Origin: Actinomycetota bacterium
Lineage (GTDB): Bacteria > Actinomycetota > Thermoleophilia > Gaiellales > Gaiellaceae
DNA length: 23,296 nucleotides
NCBI GenBank assembly: GCA_013812465.1
Contig: JACCTK010000257.1
Span: 1 to 23,296 of the forward strand
Direction: 5' to 3'
Shown: positions 5,777-13,467 of the stretch, one piece after another
Layout of the letters: every line of letters starts with the position of its first letter
Numbering within the stretch: the first letter of the stretch is position 1
Translations under genes and position numbers: made by a program
Notes under the pieces: generated by a model
What the model was told of the DNA's origin: nothing
The model's input: only the letters and a program-made list of their open reading frames with translations
Databases searched by the model: none

Positions 5777-7570
5777 ATGGAAGCGGCTCGGCCCCGTGAG
5801 CATAGGCGTCGGGCGCGTCGTGGCACAGTCGACAGACCTCTCAACACGCGTCTCGTACGCGTCGGCGCGCTCGTCCTGGCGCCTGCGATTCTCGCGCTCC
5901 TGTTCTCTCTTTCGCCAACGACCGAGCTGCCGCGACCACAACTCGAGCCGGTCTTCAGCGGCGCCGCGGCGGCAACTCTGGCAAGAGAGCTCTCGACCGA
6001 GTTCCCGTCACGGGTGCCCGGCAGCGACGAGGCTGCGAGCGCCGCGCGCTGGTACAGCGAGACGATCTCGTCGCTCGGGCTCCAGGTGGAGGAGGACATC
6101 TGGAGCGCCGATCTGGTCGATCTTGGCGAGGTCGAGCTGCGAAACCTCGTAACGGTCGTGCCTGGGCGGTCGGAGGAGGCGATCGTCCTCGTCGCCCATA
6201 GAGACAACATGGGCGCAGGTGAGCCGCAGGGTGAGAACGCATCCGGCACCGCGGCGCTGATCGAGCTCGCGCGCGGATTCGCGCCGCAGGGCGCCGCGGC
6301 GGCGCCGCTTCCCAACAGAACGTTGATCCTTCTCTCGACCGACGCCGGAGCATACGGCGGCGCCGGGGCGGCGCGCTTCGCACGAGCCTCTCCGCACGCT
6401 CCACAAGCGCTCGCGGCCATCGTCCTCGACGGTCTCGGGGGTGGAGGTCGACCACGGCTGGCTATCGCAGGTGACGGCTCGAGCTCGCCGGCGCGGACGC
6501 TCGTCAAGACAGCCTCGGCGCGGGTGGCCGAGCAGGTCGGGCAGACGCCGGCGATGCCCTCGATCCTCGCACAACTCGTCGACCTCGCTGTTCCCTACGC
6601 CGCCGCCGAACAGGGTCCGTTTGTCGCCGAGGGCATCGCGGCGATCTCGATCTCGAGAGATACGAGGGGCAACATCGCCGAGCCCGGCGTTCTCTCCGCA
6701 GGACGCCTCGGACAGCTCGGACGCGCCACGGAAGCGCTGCTGAGCTCGATCGACACGAGCGTCGGAGTCGCGTTTCAGACGCCCAGCGCGGTCTTTCTCG
6801 AGAGTCGCGCGACAAGTGGATGGGTCGTGCGGCTCATGCTCATCGTCGCCGTCGTGCCATTCGCGCTCGGCATCCTCGACCTGGTCGCCAGGGGGAGACG
6901 GCGTGGGCTTCCATTCTTGCCCGCTCTCCGCGCGCTGCGAACACGCCTGCTCGTGTGGCTTTGGGCAGGTGCTCTCATCTGGATCGGCGGGCTGACCGGA
7001 GCCCTCCCGACCGGGACAGCGCTCCCGCTGCCCACAAGCTCGTCGTTCGTCGTCGACGCGAACATCGCCGGCCTGGCCGTCCTGGCCCTGGCGTTCGTGG
7101 TCGGTTGGCTGGTGGCGCGTCGGCCGCTCATTCCGGTATCGGAGCCCACTCCGGAAGAACGCCTCGCCGGCTACACCTGCGCGCTCACATGGCTCGGCCT
7201 TGTCGCCCTGACAATCGCCCTCACCAGGCCGTTCGCGCTCGTCTTCGTCCTTCCGCCCCTCTACGCCTGGCTTTGGCTTCCGCTGCGGCTTCGCCGGTGG
7301 CAGCGTGCGAGCCTCTACGCGATCGGGCTCCTCGGGCCCATCGGCGGCATTCTGCTTCTCGGGCACGAGCTCGCCCTCGGCCCTGCCGAGGCGGCGTTGT
7401 ATATCGCCGGCCTCGCGACGGTCGGCTACGTGTCGATCTTTTCGGTTCTCCTCACGATCGCGTGGCTCGCCGCCGCCGCGCAGCTGGCCGCGCTCGTGTT
7501 CGGTCACTATGGCCCCTACACGCGCGCGTCCGGGCTTCGCTGGACCGTGCCGGGGCGGAGCGAGGAGTAG
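5777..7570 (+). CDS. Membrane protein with degenerate M28-like peptidase ectodomain
   Basis: The 597-residue protein has one N-terminal membrane helix (about 28-47), an extracytoplasmic M28/aminopeptidase-like domain (about 60-335) and six to eight C-terminal helices (about 350-575). The fold signature is recognisable: IVLVAHRDNMGAG (136-148), ENASGTAALIELA (153-165) and TLILLSTDAGAYGG (182-195). Key catalytic positions differ from active M28 enzymes. His141 and Asp143 keep the HxD pair, but the bridging Asp of DNASG is Glu153, and the paired glutamates normally in the D-A-E-E stretch are Gly-Ala in TDAGAYG. It may therefore be a pseudo-enzyme or use altered metal ligands. ATG at 5777 follows a -10 box by 9 nt. 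It converges with moeA, leaving 3 nt between stops. Substrate and role are unknown. Confidence 0.75.
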   Translation: MEAARPREHRRRARRGTVDRPLNTRLVRVGALVLAPAILALLFSLSPTTELPRPQLEPVFSGAAAATLARELSTEFPSRVPGSDEAASAARWYSETISSLGLQVEEDIWSADLVDLGEVELRNLVTVVPGRSEEAIVLVAHRDNMGAGEPQGENASGTAALIELARGFAPQGAAAAPLPNRTLILLSTDAGAYGGAGAARFARASPHAPQALAAIVLDGLGGGGRPRLAIAGDGSSSPARTLVKTASARVAEQVGQTPAMPSILAQLVDLAVPYAAAEQGPFVAEGIAAISISRDTRGNIAEPGVLSAGRLGQLGRATEALLSSIDTSVGVAFQTPSAVFLESRATSGWVVRLMLIVAVVPFALGILDLVARGRRRGLPFLPALRALRTRLLVWLWAGALIWIGGLTGALPTGTALPLPTSSSFVVDANIAGLAVLALAFVVGWLVARRPLIPVSEPTPEERLAGYTCALTWLGLVALTIALTRPFALVFVLPPLYAWLWLPLRLRRWQRASLYAIGLLGPIGGILLLGHELALGPAEAALYIAGLATVGYVSIFSVLLTIAWLAAAAQLAALVFGHYGPYTRASGLRWTVPGRSEE

Positions 7571-7573
7571 ACG

Positions 7574-8767
7574 CTACGAGAGGTCGAGGTAACGAACGGG
7601 ATCGCCCGTGGCGATCTCACCCGCGCCGCGCGGCACATGGAGCAGGGCGTCCGCGGCCGCGGCGCGCACGATCATGTGCGACTCCTGACCGTTGACCGGC
7701 TGGAGCACGACACCGCGCTCGTCGACGGCGAGCCGAGCGCGAATGAACTCGTCCCGATGCTCGTTTCGGCGGACTGCGATCTCGATCCGCCCGACCTGAA
7801 AGCGCGGCCTCGGGTCGGAAAGTCCCTGCAGGGCGAGAAGCGCGGGCCGCACGAAGACAAGCGCGCCGACAAGCGCGGAGACGGGATTGCCGGGGAGGCC
7901 GAAGGCGAGCGTGTCCTCACGGATGCCGAAGGAGAGAGGCTTTCCCGGCTTCACGGCCACGCCCCAGAAGATCTCCTCGACGCCGAGCTCCCCCGCCACG
8001 CGACGGACGAGATCATGGGGTCCCATCGAGACCCCGCCCGAGGAGACGAGCACATCGGCGGCGAGCGCGCGCTCAAGCGCATCGCGGTGAGCCGATTCGT
8101 CGTCTCGGACGACGGGCAGCAGGTCGACCTCCGCTCCGCTCGCGTCGAGCACGGCGGCGATCGTCGCCCGATTCGACTCGAAGATCTGCCCCGGCGCGAG
8201 CGTCTCGCCCGGCGCCCGCAGCTCGCTGCCGGTGGCAAGCACGGAAACGCGAGGTCGCCGGAAGCACCGCACCTCCGCGACTCCGGCCGCTGCGAGCGCG
8301 CCGATCTGGGCCGGGCCAATTCGGACACCCGCCGGGAGCACGACCTCGCCCTCGCGCACATCGCCTCCTCGTGGACGGATGTGCGCATCGGCTCGGGCTG
8401 GCTCGGCGATCCGGACGTGACCGTTCTCTTCGACGACCTGCTCGACCGGCACGATGGTGTCCGCGCCCTCGGGAACCGACCCGCCGGTTGCGATCGCCGC
8501 AGCTGAGCCCCGCTCGAGCCGGCCCGAGGACGGGCTCCCGGCTGCGACCCTGAGCGCTATCGGCAGCGTCCCCGGTGTCTCGACGCCGCGGACTGCGAAC
8601 CCGTCCATAGCCGAGCTCGGGAACGGAGGAAGGTCCGCGCGGGCGAGCGCAGGCTCGGCGACAACCCTTCCGACCACGCGTTCGAGCGGGACAATCTCCG
8701 ACGAGAGCGGCTTCGACCGCTCGAGGATGCAAGCGAGCGCCTCCTCGAGTGAGAGCAGGTCAGGCAC
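7574..8767 (-). CDS. moeA: MoeA, molybdopterin molybdenumtransferase
   Basis: MoeA inserts molybdate into adenylylated molybdopterin, completing the basic molybdenum cofactor. The 397-residue protein is full length. It shows SAMDGFAV (52-59), GADTIVPVE (101-109), RPRGGDV (131-137), the nucleotide-binding LATGSEL (177-183), SSGGVSMG (242-249), KPGKP (273-277) and LPGNPVSA (291-298). The start is GTG at 8767, 13 nt after the penicillin-binding protein stop, so the two genes are probably cotranscribed. A hairpin covers this junction. MoaC and MogA are encoded about 4 kb away in a different operon; why moeA is paired with a cell-wall gene is not evident from the sequence. Confidence 0.96.
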   Translation of the reverse strand: MPDLLSLEEALACILERSKPLSSEIVPLERVVGRVVAEPALARADLPPFPSSAMDGFAVRGVETPGTLPIALRVAAGSPSSGRLERGSAAAIATGGSVPEGADTIVPVEQVVEENGHVRIAEPARADAHIRPRGGDVREGEVVLPAGVRIGPAQIGALAAAGVAEVRCFRRPRVSVLATGSELRAPGETLAPGQIFESNRATIAAVLDASGAEVDLLPVVRDDESAHRDALERALAADVLVSSGGVSMGPHDLVRRVAGELGVEEIFWGVAVKPGKPLSFGIREDTLAFGLPGNPVSALVGALVFVRPALLALQGLSDPRPRFQVGRIEIAVRRNEHRDEFIRARLAVDERGVVLQPVNGQESHMIVRAAAADALLHVPRGAGEIATGDPVRYLDLS

Positions 8768-8787
8768 TCTCTAGGTCGTCCTAGAGA
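8768..8787 (-). other. Hairpin spanning the PBP stop codon and moeA leader
   Basis: An 8-bp perfect stem (TCTCTAGG / CCTAGAGA) with a 4-base loop covers the stop codon of the penicillin-binding protein gene and the bases just before the moeA GTG. No strong Shine-Dalgarno is visible for moeA. Ribosomes terminating on the upstream gene would open the stem, so it could couple translation of the pair. Confidence 0.35.
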
Positions 8788-10895
8788 CCTTGACCCGGCG
8801 AGACGAGCGGCTTCTCGGGCTCCTCCTGCGGGGGCTCAGGCTCCTCGGTCTCGGGCTCCGGGGTGTAGGTCTGCGTGTAGGTGGGGGTGTAGCTCGGGTC
8901 GTACGAGAGCGCATACTCGCCACGCGTGAACGGCTCCCACGTCGGCCAGACGGACGGCTCAGGAAAGGCCCTTGGCTCGATCGAGTCCAGCGACGGCTCC
9001 ATGAACAACCGCCACATCTCGGCCGGGAAGCTGCCGCCGCTGACAGCGATTCCATGCACGTTCCGCATGGGGATCTCGGCCCTCGTGTACCCCATCCACA
9101 CCGTGGTCGCAAGATCCGGTGTGTACCCGGCGAACCACGCATCCTTGTGCTCTTCGTTCGTGCCGGTCTTCCCGGCCGCCGGGCGACCGAACGCGGCGCG
9201 TGTCCCGGTTCCCGACTGCATGTTCTGCTCGAGGATGCGAGTGACGATGGCTGCCGTCCCTTCCGAGATGGCGCGCCGGCGTCTGGGCGCGCCCCAGCCT
9301 GCGTCCCTGTCCTCCTTTCCACTCGGCAGCACCACGCGGCGGATCGCCATCGGCTCCGCGTACACGCCTTCCGCGGCCAGCGTCGCGTACGCCGAGGCGA
9401 GATCGAGCGGAGAGACTGCGACGGACCCGAGCCCAATCGACGGGACTTTCGCCAGGGGCGTCCGGACGCCCATCTTGCGGGCCGTCTCCGCGACCTTCTC
9501 CGGCGTGACGTCGAGCGTGAGCTGCGCGTAAACAGCGTTGTCCGAGCGGATTGTCGCGCTTCGGATCGAGCTCCAGCCGTAGTAGTCGTTGGCGTAGGTG
9601 TGCACGCACCACCAGCTTCCGTCGTCACAGTTGCCGGCCGGATGCACCTTGTAGGTGAAGGGCGCGGACACGTAGTAGGTCGAGTCGGGATTGATCCCCA
9701 TCTCGACCGCCGCCGCGAGGACGAAGGTCTTGAACGTCGAGCCCGGCTGACGCCTCGCCTGCGAGAGGAGGTTGAACTCGTTCTTCGGACGGTTCGGGAT
9801 CACCGCGGCCATGGCGCGGATGGCGCCGGTCCGCGGGCTGATGGAGATCAAGGCGGCGGCGGGATCGCTGGGCTCGGTGAGCGTGTCTCGGATAGCCGCC
9901 TCTGCCAGACGCTGGTACCGCGGCTTGATCGTCGTGTACACGCGAAGCCCGCCAGAGCGAACCACGGCGGGACCGTACTCCTCGATCAGGCGATCGCGCA
10001 CGTAGCCGAAGAAGTACGGCTCGCGAATCTGGCTGTACAACCTTCCGGGCGCGAGCTCGAGGCTGGACTTCATCGCGCGCGCGTGCTGGCGCCTGGTGAT
10101 GACTCCGGTATCGAACATGGCCCGCAAGACCACGGCTCGGCGGGCGCGGGCGCGGGCTGGGGCCGTGAACGGGTTGTAGACCGACGGCGCCTGCGTCAAG
10201 CCGGCGAGAAGGGCCGACTGGGAAAGGGTGAGGTCGAGAGCAGGTCTCGAGAAGAACGTCTGCGACGCAGCCTCGATCCCGTAGGCCTGGCTGCCGTAGT
10301 AGACCTGGTTCAAGTAAGTGGTCAGAATCCGGTGCTTCGTCCAAGCGCCGTCGAGCTTGGTCGCGAGACACGCCTCCTTGACCTTTCGCTGCACGGTTCG
10401 CTCGCGTGAGATGTAGAGATTTCGAACGAGCTGCTGCGTGATCGTGGAGCCACCCTCGACGATGCTGCCGGCCTTGACGTCGGCGACGGCCGCGCGGGCG
10501 ATTCCCTCGATGTCCACGCCGTCGTGCTCGAAGAAACGGCGGTCCTCGACGGCGATGGTGGCCTTGCGGATCCAGGGGGACATCCCTTCGATCTGCACCG
10601 GCTGGCGGTTCCGCTCCGCCGGAATCGAGCCCAGCAGGCTTCCGTTCGCCGCATAGAGGAACGAGTTCTGGCCGATCCGGATCGAGCGCAGCGAGCTCAG
10701 GTCACACGACGAGCCGTACGCGAACACCGCCGCCCCGCCTCCGACACCGGCGATCACTGCGAGGACCGCGACGACCGCGAGGGCAATGACGGCGCCGTGT
10801 TTCCGCCGCCTGCGTCTGGCCGCACGCTTATGGCGGCCCTTTGGGAGGAGCGTCTCCGGATCGAGGGACGTACGCCTGCCGCGAGTCGTGCTCAT
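8781..10895 (-). CDS. Class A penicillin-binding protein (glycosyltransferase-transpeptidase)
   Basis: A 704-residue bifunctional peptidoglycan synthase. After a basic cytoplasmic N-terminus (KRAARRRRRK) and one membrane helix (about 34-60) comes a GT51 glycosyltransferase domain, with catalytic Glu117 in VEDRRFFEHDG and GGSTITQQL (148-156). The transpeptidase domain has the serine motif STFK (386-389), SDN (451-453) and KTGT (576-579), all intact. The C-terminus is low complexity and rich in Pro, Glu, Thr and Tyr (about 668-700), as in many actinobacterial PBP1-type proteins. ATG at 10895 is preceded at 6 nt by TAGCAT, suggesting a leaderless or near-leaderless mRNA. It is the first gene of a probable two-gene unit with moeA. 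The class (PonA/MrcA type) is clear; the specific orthologue is not. Confidence 0.95.
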   Translation of the reverse strand: MSTTRGRRTSLDPETLLPKGRHKRAARRRRRKHGAVIALAVVAVLAVIAGVGGGAAVFAYGSSCDLSSLRSIRIGQNSFLYAANGSLLGSIPAERNRQPVQIEGMSPWIRKATIAVEDRRFFEHDGVDIEGIARAAVADVKAGSIVEGGSTITQQLVRNLYISRERTVQRKVKEACLATKLDGAWTKHRILTTYLNQVYYGSQAYGIEAASQTFFSRPALDLTLSQSALLAGLTQAPSVYNPFTAPARARARRAVVLRAMFDTGVITRRQHARAMKSSLELAPGRLYSQIREPYFFGYVRDRLIEEYGPAVVRSGGLRVYTTIKPRYQRLAEAAIRDTLTEPSDPAAALISISPRTGAIRAMAAVIPNRPKNEFNLLSQARRQPGSTFKTFVLAAAVEMGINPDSTYYVSAPFTYKVHPAGNCDDGSWWCVHTYANDYYGWSSIRSATIRSDNAVYAQLTLDVTPEKVAETARKMGVRTPLAKVPSIGLGSVAVSPLDLASAYATLAAEGVYAEPMAIRRVVLPSGKEDRDAGWGAPRRRRAISEGTAAIVTRILEQNMQSGTGTRAAFGRPAAGKTGTNEEHKDAWFAGYTPDLATTVWMGYTRAEIPMRNVHGIAVSGGSFPAEMWRLFMEPSLDSIEPRAFPEPSVWPTWEPFTRGEYALSYDPSYTPTYTQTYTPEPETEEPEPPQEEPEKPLVSPGQGL

Positions 10896-10901
10896 GGACT
10901 G

Positions 10902-10907
10902 ATGCTA
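10902..10907 (-). promoter_or_regulatory. -10 box TAGCAT for the PBP gene
   Basis: On the minus strand TAGCAT ends 6 nt before the ATG at 10895, so transcription would start at or within a base or two of the start codon. No Shine-Dalgarno is present, which agrees with leaderless translation. No clear -35 was found. Confidence 0.4.
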
Positions 10908-10968
10908 GCCATCATGTGTTGGATTTCGACGGCACGCAGCGACCTCCTCAAATCGCGAGACTTCGGGA

Positions 10969-11664
10969 ATGAAGTCTTCAGTGACACCAGACGCCGCTAT
11001 ACGCCCCTCGCGCTGGCGTCTCGTCGCTTGGCTGGTCTTGGTGCTCGCCCTCACCGCGCTCGGCTACGCCGGCCGCCTCGACGGGTCGGAGCCGCCGGAT
11101 GACATCGCCTTCCGCTACGCGTACGCGCTAGGCGCGCTTGTCCAGTACGGGGTGATGCTCGGAATTCTGCTCTTGATCGCGCGTGGTCTTCCCGTCCGAG
11201 AGTTCTTCGCGCTACGACGGCCCGCATCCTGGTGGAAGGCGGCGGGGCTGGCCGCCGCCGCTCTAGTCGCGATCTGGATCGTCGGAGCGGCGCTCGCGCC
11301 GTTTCTCGATGCGACCGAGGAGCAGGGCCTCGTTCCGGACGAGTTCGATTCCAGCCGTGTCGGCGCGTTCGTCGCATTCTTCGTGGTGGTCGCGTTCGTT
11401 GCGCCCGTGGTGGAGGAACTCACGTATCGCGGGCTCGGCTTCTCGCTGCTCGCGCCCTACGGCGTCACGGTCGCGATTCTTCTCACGGGCGTGTTGTTCG
11501 GGCTCGCCCACGGCTTGCTCATCGCGCTTCCGGTGTTGACCTTCTTCGGAATCGCCGTCGGCTGGCTTCGCGCCCGAACGCACAGCATCTACCCGTCGAT
11601 CGCGCTGCACTCGCTGTTCAACGGGACGGCGCTGATCCTGTCGGTTTCCGGCGTGGGCGGCTGA
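10969..11664 (+). CDS. CPBP-family intramembrane metalloprotease (Rce1/CAAX-like)
   Basis: A 231-residue polytopic membrane protein with the Abi/CPBP glutamic-protease motifs: VEELTYRG (Glu149-Glu150 with Arg154), FGLAHG (His181) and SIALHSLFN (His214, Asn218). All putative active-site residues are present, spread over about six to seven membrane helices. Bacterial members include proteases, bacteriocin self-immunity proteins and proteins of unknown role, so the substrate cannot be given. ATG at 10969 was taken as start because the first helix follows soon after (about 16-34); GGGA lies just upstream. It diverges from the penicillin-binding protein gene and converges with the DUF151 gene, leaving 6 nt between stops. 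Confidence 0.88.
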   Translation: MKSSVTPDAAIRPSRWRLVAWLVLVLALTALGYAGRLDGSEPPDDIAFRYAYALGALVQYGVMLGILLLIARGLPVREFFALRRPASWWKAAGLAAAALVAIWIVGAALAPFLDATEEQGLVPDEFDSSRVGAFVAFFVVVAFVAPVVEELTYRGLGFSLLAPYGVTVAILLTGVLFGLAHGLLIALPVLTFFGIAVGWLRARTHSIYPSIALHSLFNGTALILSVSGVGG

Positions 11665-11670
11665 GCCGGT

Positions 11671-12246
11671 CTACGCGCGCTCGTTGTCCTCGTCCTCGTC
11701 GTCCTCGTCCTCGTCTTCCTCAGGCTCCTCGAGACTCGTCAGAAAGTCCTCGACCGTCACCGTCTCGAGAAACTTGCGGAACTCGGCCGGATCGAGATCG
11801 GAGAGACTCGAGACGGTGACCAGGCCGGGCTGCTCCTCGTCCTCGGTTTGGAAGTCGATCCCGGACTCCTCGACGACATCGTCCGCGGCGAAGATCTGCG
11901 CGTCACAGCGAACGGCGAGAGCGATCGCGTCCGAGGTGCGCGAGTCGATCTCGACCTCCCGGCCGTCCTGGACGATGGTGATGTTGGCGTAGAACGTGTT
12001 TTCACGAAGCTCGGTCACGGTGACCTTCACGACCTCGCCCTGGAGCTCCGAGATGATGTTCGAGAGCAGGTCGTGCGTCATCGGACGCGGAGCGGCGGCG
12101 CCCTGCAGCTTCATCAGAATCGCAGCCGCTTCAGCATGGCCGATCCAGATCGGAAGGAACTTGTCGTCGTCGGCGGTCTTCAGGAGCACGATCGGCTGCT
12201 TGCCGATGGGCTCGAAGCTCACGCCGTACAGGGTCATCTCTCGCAT
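11671..12246 (-). CDS. DUF151 bifunctional nuclease family protein
   Basis: The 191-residue protein has the DUF151 core: LYGVSFEPIGKQPIVLLK, IWIGHAEAAAI, the R-P-M-T-H-D-L segment and SRTSDAIALAVR, in the usual order. Founding members were reported to have DNase and RNase activity; the physiological role is uncertain. After the core comes a domain ending in VTVEDFLTSLEE and an extremely acidic tail of Asp and Glu, encoded by a repetitive GAC/GAG run (about 11690-11730). ATG at 12246 (MREMTLYGV) is preferred over the ATG at 12261. It matches family N-termini, and a -10 box TAACAT ends only 2 nt before 12261, so that upstream ATG would probably not be transcribed. It diverges from tRNA-Ile. Confidence 0.88.
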   Translation of the reverse strand: MREMTLYGVSFEPIGKQPIVLLKTADDDKFLPIWIGHAEAAAILMKLQGAAAPRPMTHDLLSNIISELQGEVVKVTVTELRENTFYANITIVQDGREVEIDSRTSDAIALAVRCDAQIFAADDVVEESGIDFQTEDEEQPGLVTVSSLSDLDPAEFRKFLETVTVEDFLTSLEEPEEDEDEDDEDEDNERA

Positions 12247-12263
12247 CACAGGAGCCTTCATTC

Positions 12264-12269
12264 ATGTTA
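12264..12269 (-). promoter_or_regulatory. -10 box TAACAT for the DUF151 gene
   Basis: On the minus strand TAACAT ends 17 nt before the preferred ATG at 12246. That predicts a short leader beginning near AAGGCTCC. The position argues against the more upstream ATG at 12261. No good -35 was seen. Confidence 0.35.
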
Positions 12270-12302
12270 GTGACCGATGACGAACGCACGGGTGACGTGC
12301 GC

Positions 12303-12308
12303 TACAGT
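12303..12308 (+). promoter_or_regulatory. Possible -10 box TACAGT for tRNA-Ile
   Basis: TACAGT fits the TANNNT pattern and lies 22 nt before the tRNA 5' end, leaving about 15 nt of leader for RNase P to remove. The -35 region is not convincing. Confidence 0.35.
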
Positions 12309-12330
12309 GGCGAGCCGAGCAGTACGCAGC

Positions 12331-12404
12331 GGGCGATTAGCTCAGTCGGTTAGAGCGCCGCTCTGATAAGGCGGAGGTCCGTGGTTCGAGTCCACGATCG
12401 CCCA
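12331..12404 (+). tRNA. tRNA-Ile (anticodon GAT)
   Basis: The 74-nt cloverleaf has acceptor stem GGGCGAT/ATCGCCC, D-arm GCTCAGTCGGTTAGAGC, and anticodon stem CCGCT/GGCGG with loop CTGATAA (anticodon GAT at 12365-12367). The variable loop is AGGTC, and the T-arm CGTGG-TTCGAGT-CCACG carries the standard TTCGA. The discriminator is A at 12404. CCA is not encoded, so it must be added enzymatically. No rRNA or tRNA-Ala lies next to it, so it is a solitary gene and not part of an rrn spacer. Confidence 0.98.
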
Positions 12405-12610
12405 TCGGGTGAGCCGATTGCCGATGAAGCCGGCCAACGGCAGGGATTTGGCGACCTCGGAGATTGGCACCAAGCGCTGCCCCATCTCTTTAGGGTGCGA
12501 GGGTGGCCGGCGCCGTTCCACTCCCGCCGCTCGAGCTCGCGGATCGCGTCGGCCGTCGGCTGGCTTCAATCCCAGCGGGCACGGGCGAGAACCTCACCGG
12601 CCTGTCGTTA
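12405..12610. other. Non-coding stretch after tRNA-Ile
   Basis: I see no convincing gene, no duplicated tRNA 3' end (so no att-like repeat) and no U-tract terminator. Two weak reading frames cross it. One is the antisense of the tRNA. The other, from GTG 12503, begins AGAVPLPPLELADRVGR, which faintly recalls methyltransferase N-termini, but it soon runs antisense through parB. A gene remnant is possible but unsupported. Confidence 0.4.
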
Positions 12611-12631
12611 GGCGCCGATTTCTACGGCGCC
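12611..12631 (-). terminator. GC-rich hairpin over the parB stop codon
   Basis: GGCGCCG and CGGCGCC form a 7-bp perfect stem whose loop contains the parB TAG. No U-tract follows, so efficient intrinsic termination is doubtful. It could act as a transcript 3' end or a Rho-assisted terminator. Confidence 0.35.
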
Positions 12632-13467
12632 GCGGCCTCGAGGGTCTCGACGAGCTCCGCGAGCGCGGTCTCGTCGCGGAACTTGATCTGAAGCGAGCCG
12701 TTCAGCACGCTCGCCGACAGGCCTGTCAGGCGTTCGGCAGCGGCTCGGGCGCGGTCTGCGAGATCGGGGTCGACCGCGAGGCTCCGCCGAGGCCGGCGGC
12801 GGGCGCCGCCCTCACGTGCGGCTTGCTCGGCGTTGCGCACCGTCATTCCCTCTTTGGCGATCCTCCGCGCAAGGCGGCGGCGGGCATCGTCGTCGGGGAG
12901 CGAGAGCACGGCGCGCGCGTGTCCCTCGGTCAGGTCTCCGCGGGCGAGCATCCAGAGCACCTCCTCCGGAAGCTCGAGCAGGCGCAGCCGATTCGAGACC
13001 GCAGACTTCGAGCGGCCGACCTTCTCGGATACCTCGCCCAACGAGAGCTCGAACTCGTCCACCAGCGACGCATAGGCGCGAGCCTCCTCGACCGGGGACA
13101 GCTGCTCGCGCGCAACGTTCTCGACGAGCCCGAGGAGGAGCGACTCGCCGTCCTCGACGTCGCGGACCAGCGCGGGCAGCGTCGGCATGCCGGCAGCTCT
13201 CGCAGCGCGCCAGCGTCTCTCGCCGGCGATCAGCTCGAAGCCGCCCTCCGAGCGGCGGCGCACGACGATCGGCTGCAGCACGCCCTGGAGACGAATCGAC
13301 GCCGCGAGCCCGGTCGCCGCCTCGGGCTCGAACCGGCGGCGGGGCTGCCGGGGGTTCGGGTGGACCGTCTCCACCGGGAGATGGAGCAGCTCCGGCTGCC
13401 CGCTCTCGCCCAGCAGCACCTCAAGGCCGCGCCCGAGGCCCCTCCGCTCCTTAGGAACGCTCGACAA
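12622..13467 (-). CDS. parB: ParB, chromosome partitioning CTPase/DNA-binding protein
   Basis: ParB loads at parS and, as a CTP-dependent clamp, forms the partition complex moved by ParA. The 281-residue protein has the N-terminal ParA-interaction motif RRGLGRGLEVLL (8-19), the CTP-binding blocks NPRQPRR and GERRWRA (82-88), the ENVARE segment (116-121, where many homologues have ENxQR), a helix-turn-helix region SLGEVSEKVGRSKSAVSNRL (142-161), and a short C-terminal dimerisation domain. The start is TTG at 13467, overlapping the end of parA by 17 nt; no ATG or GTG retains the GLGRGL motif. A candidate parS is at 3504-3521. A GC-rich hairpin covers the stop codon. Confidence 0.95.
   Translation of the reverse strand: MSSVPKERRGLGRGLEVLLGESGQPELLHLPVETVHPNPRQPRRRFEPEAATGLAASIRLQGVLQPIVVRRRSEGGFELIAGERRWRAARAAGMPTLPALVRDVEDGESLLLGLVENVAREQLSPVEEARAYASLVDEFELSLGEVSEKVGRSKSAVSNRLRLLELPEEVLWMLARGDLTEGHARAVLSLPDDDARRRLARRIAKEGMTVRNAEQAAREGGARRRPRRSLAVDPDLADRARAAAERLTGLSASVLNGSLQIKFRDETALAELVETLEAAAP

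Noticed and set aside
6008..7507. 499-residue minus-strand ORF opposite the M28-like gene
   Set aside because: The composition is highly charged and repetitive with no motif, while the plus-strand frame has membrane helices and recognisable domain signatures.
7568..7577. Bidirectional terminator between the M28-like gene and moeA
   Set aside because: Only 3 nt separate the two stop codons and no stable hairpin with U-tract is visible there.
8790..10409. 539-residue plus-strand ORF opposite the penicillin-binding protein gene
   Set aside because: It is a shadow of a gene with all GT51 and transpeptidase motifs on the other strand.
12331..12404. tRNA-Ile as an integration site for a mobile element
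   Set aside because: No duplicated tRNA 3' end, integrase or foreign-looking genes were found downstream in the window.
12342..12569. Minus-strand ORF ending in VDSNHGPPPYQSGALTD
   Set aside because: Its C-terminal part is the antisense translation of tRNA-Ile, a well-known artefact; it has no start signal or family similarity.
12503..12691. Plus-strand ORF starting AGAVPLPPLELADRVGR, a possible methyltransferase N-terminal remnant
   Set aside because: The resemblance is slight, and most of the ORF lies antisense to parB; not enough to call a pseudogene.
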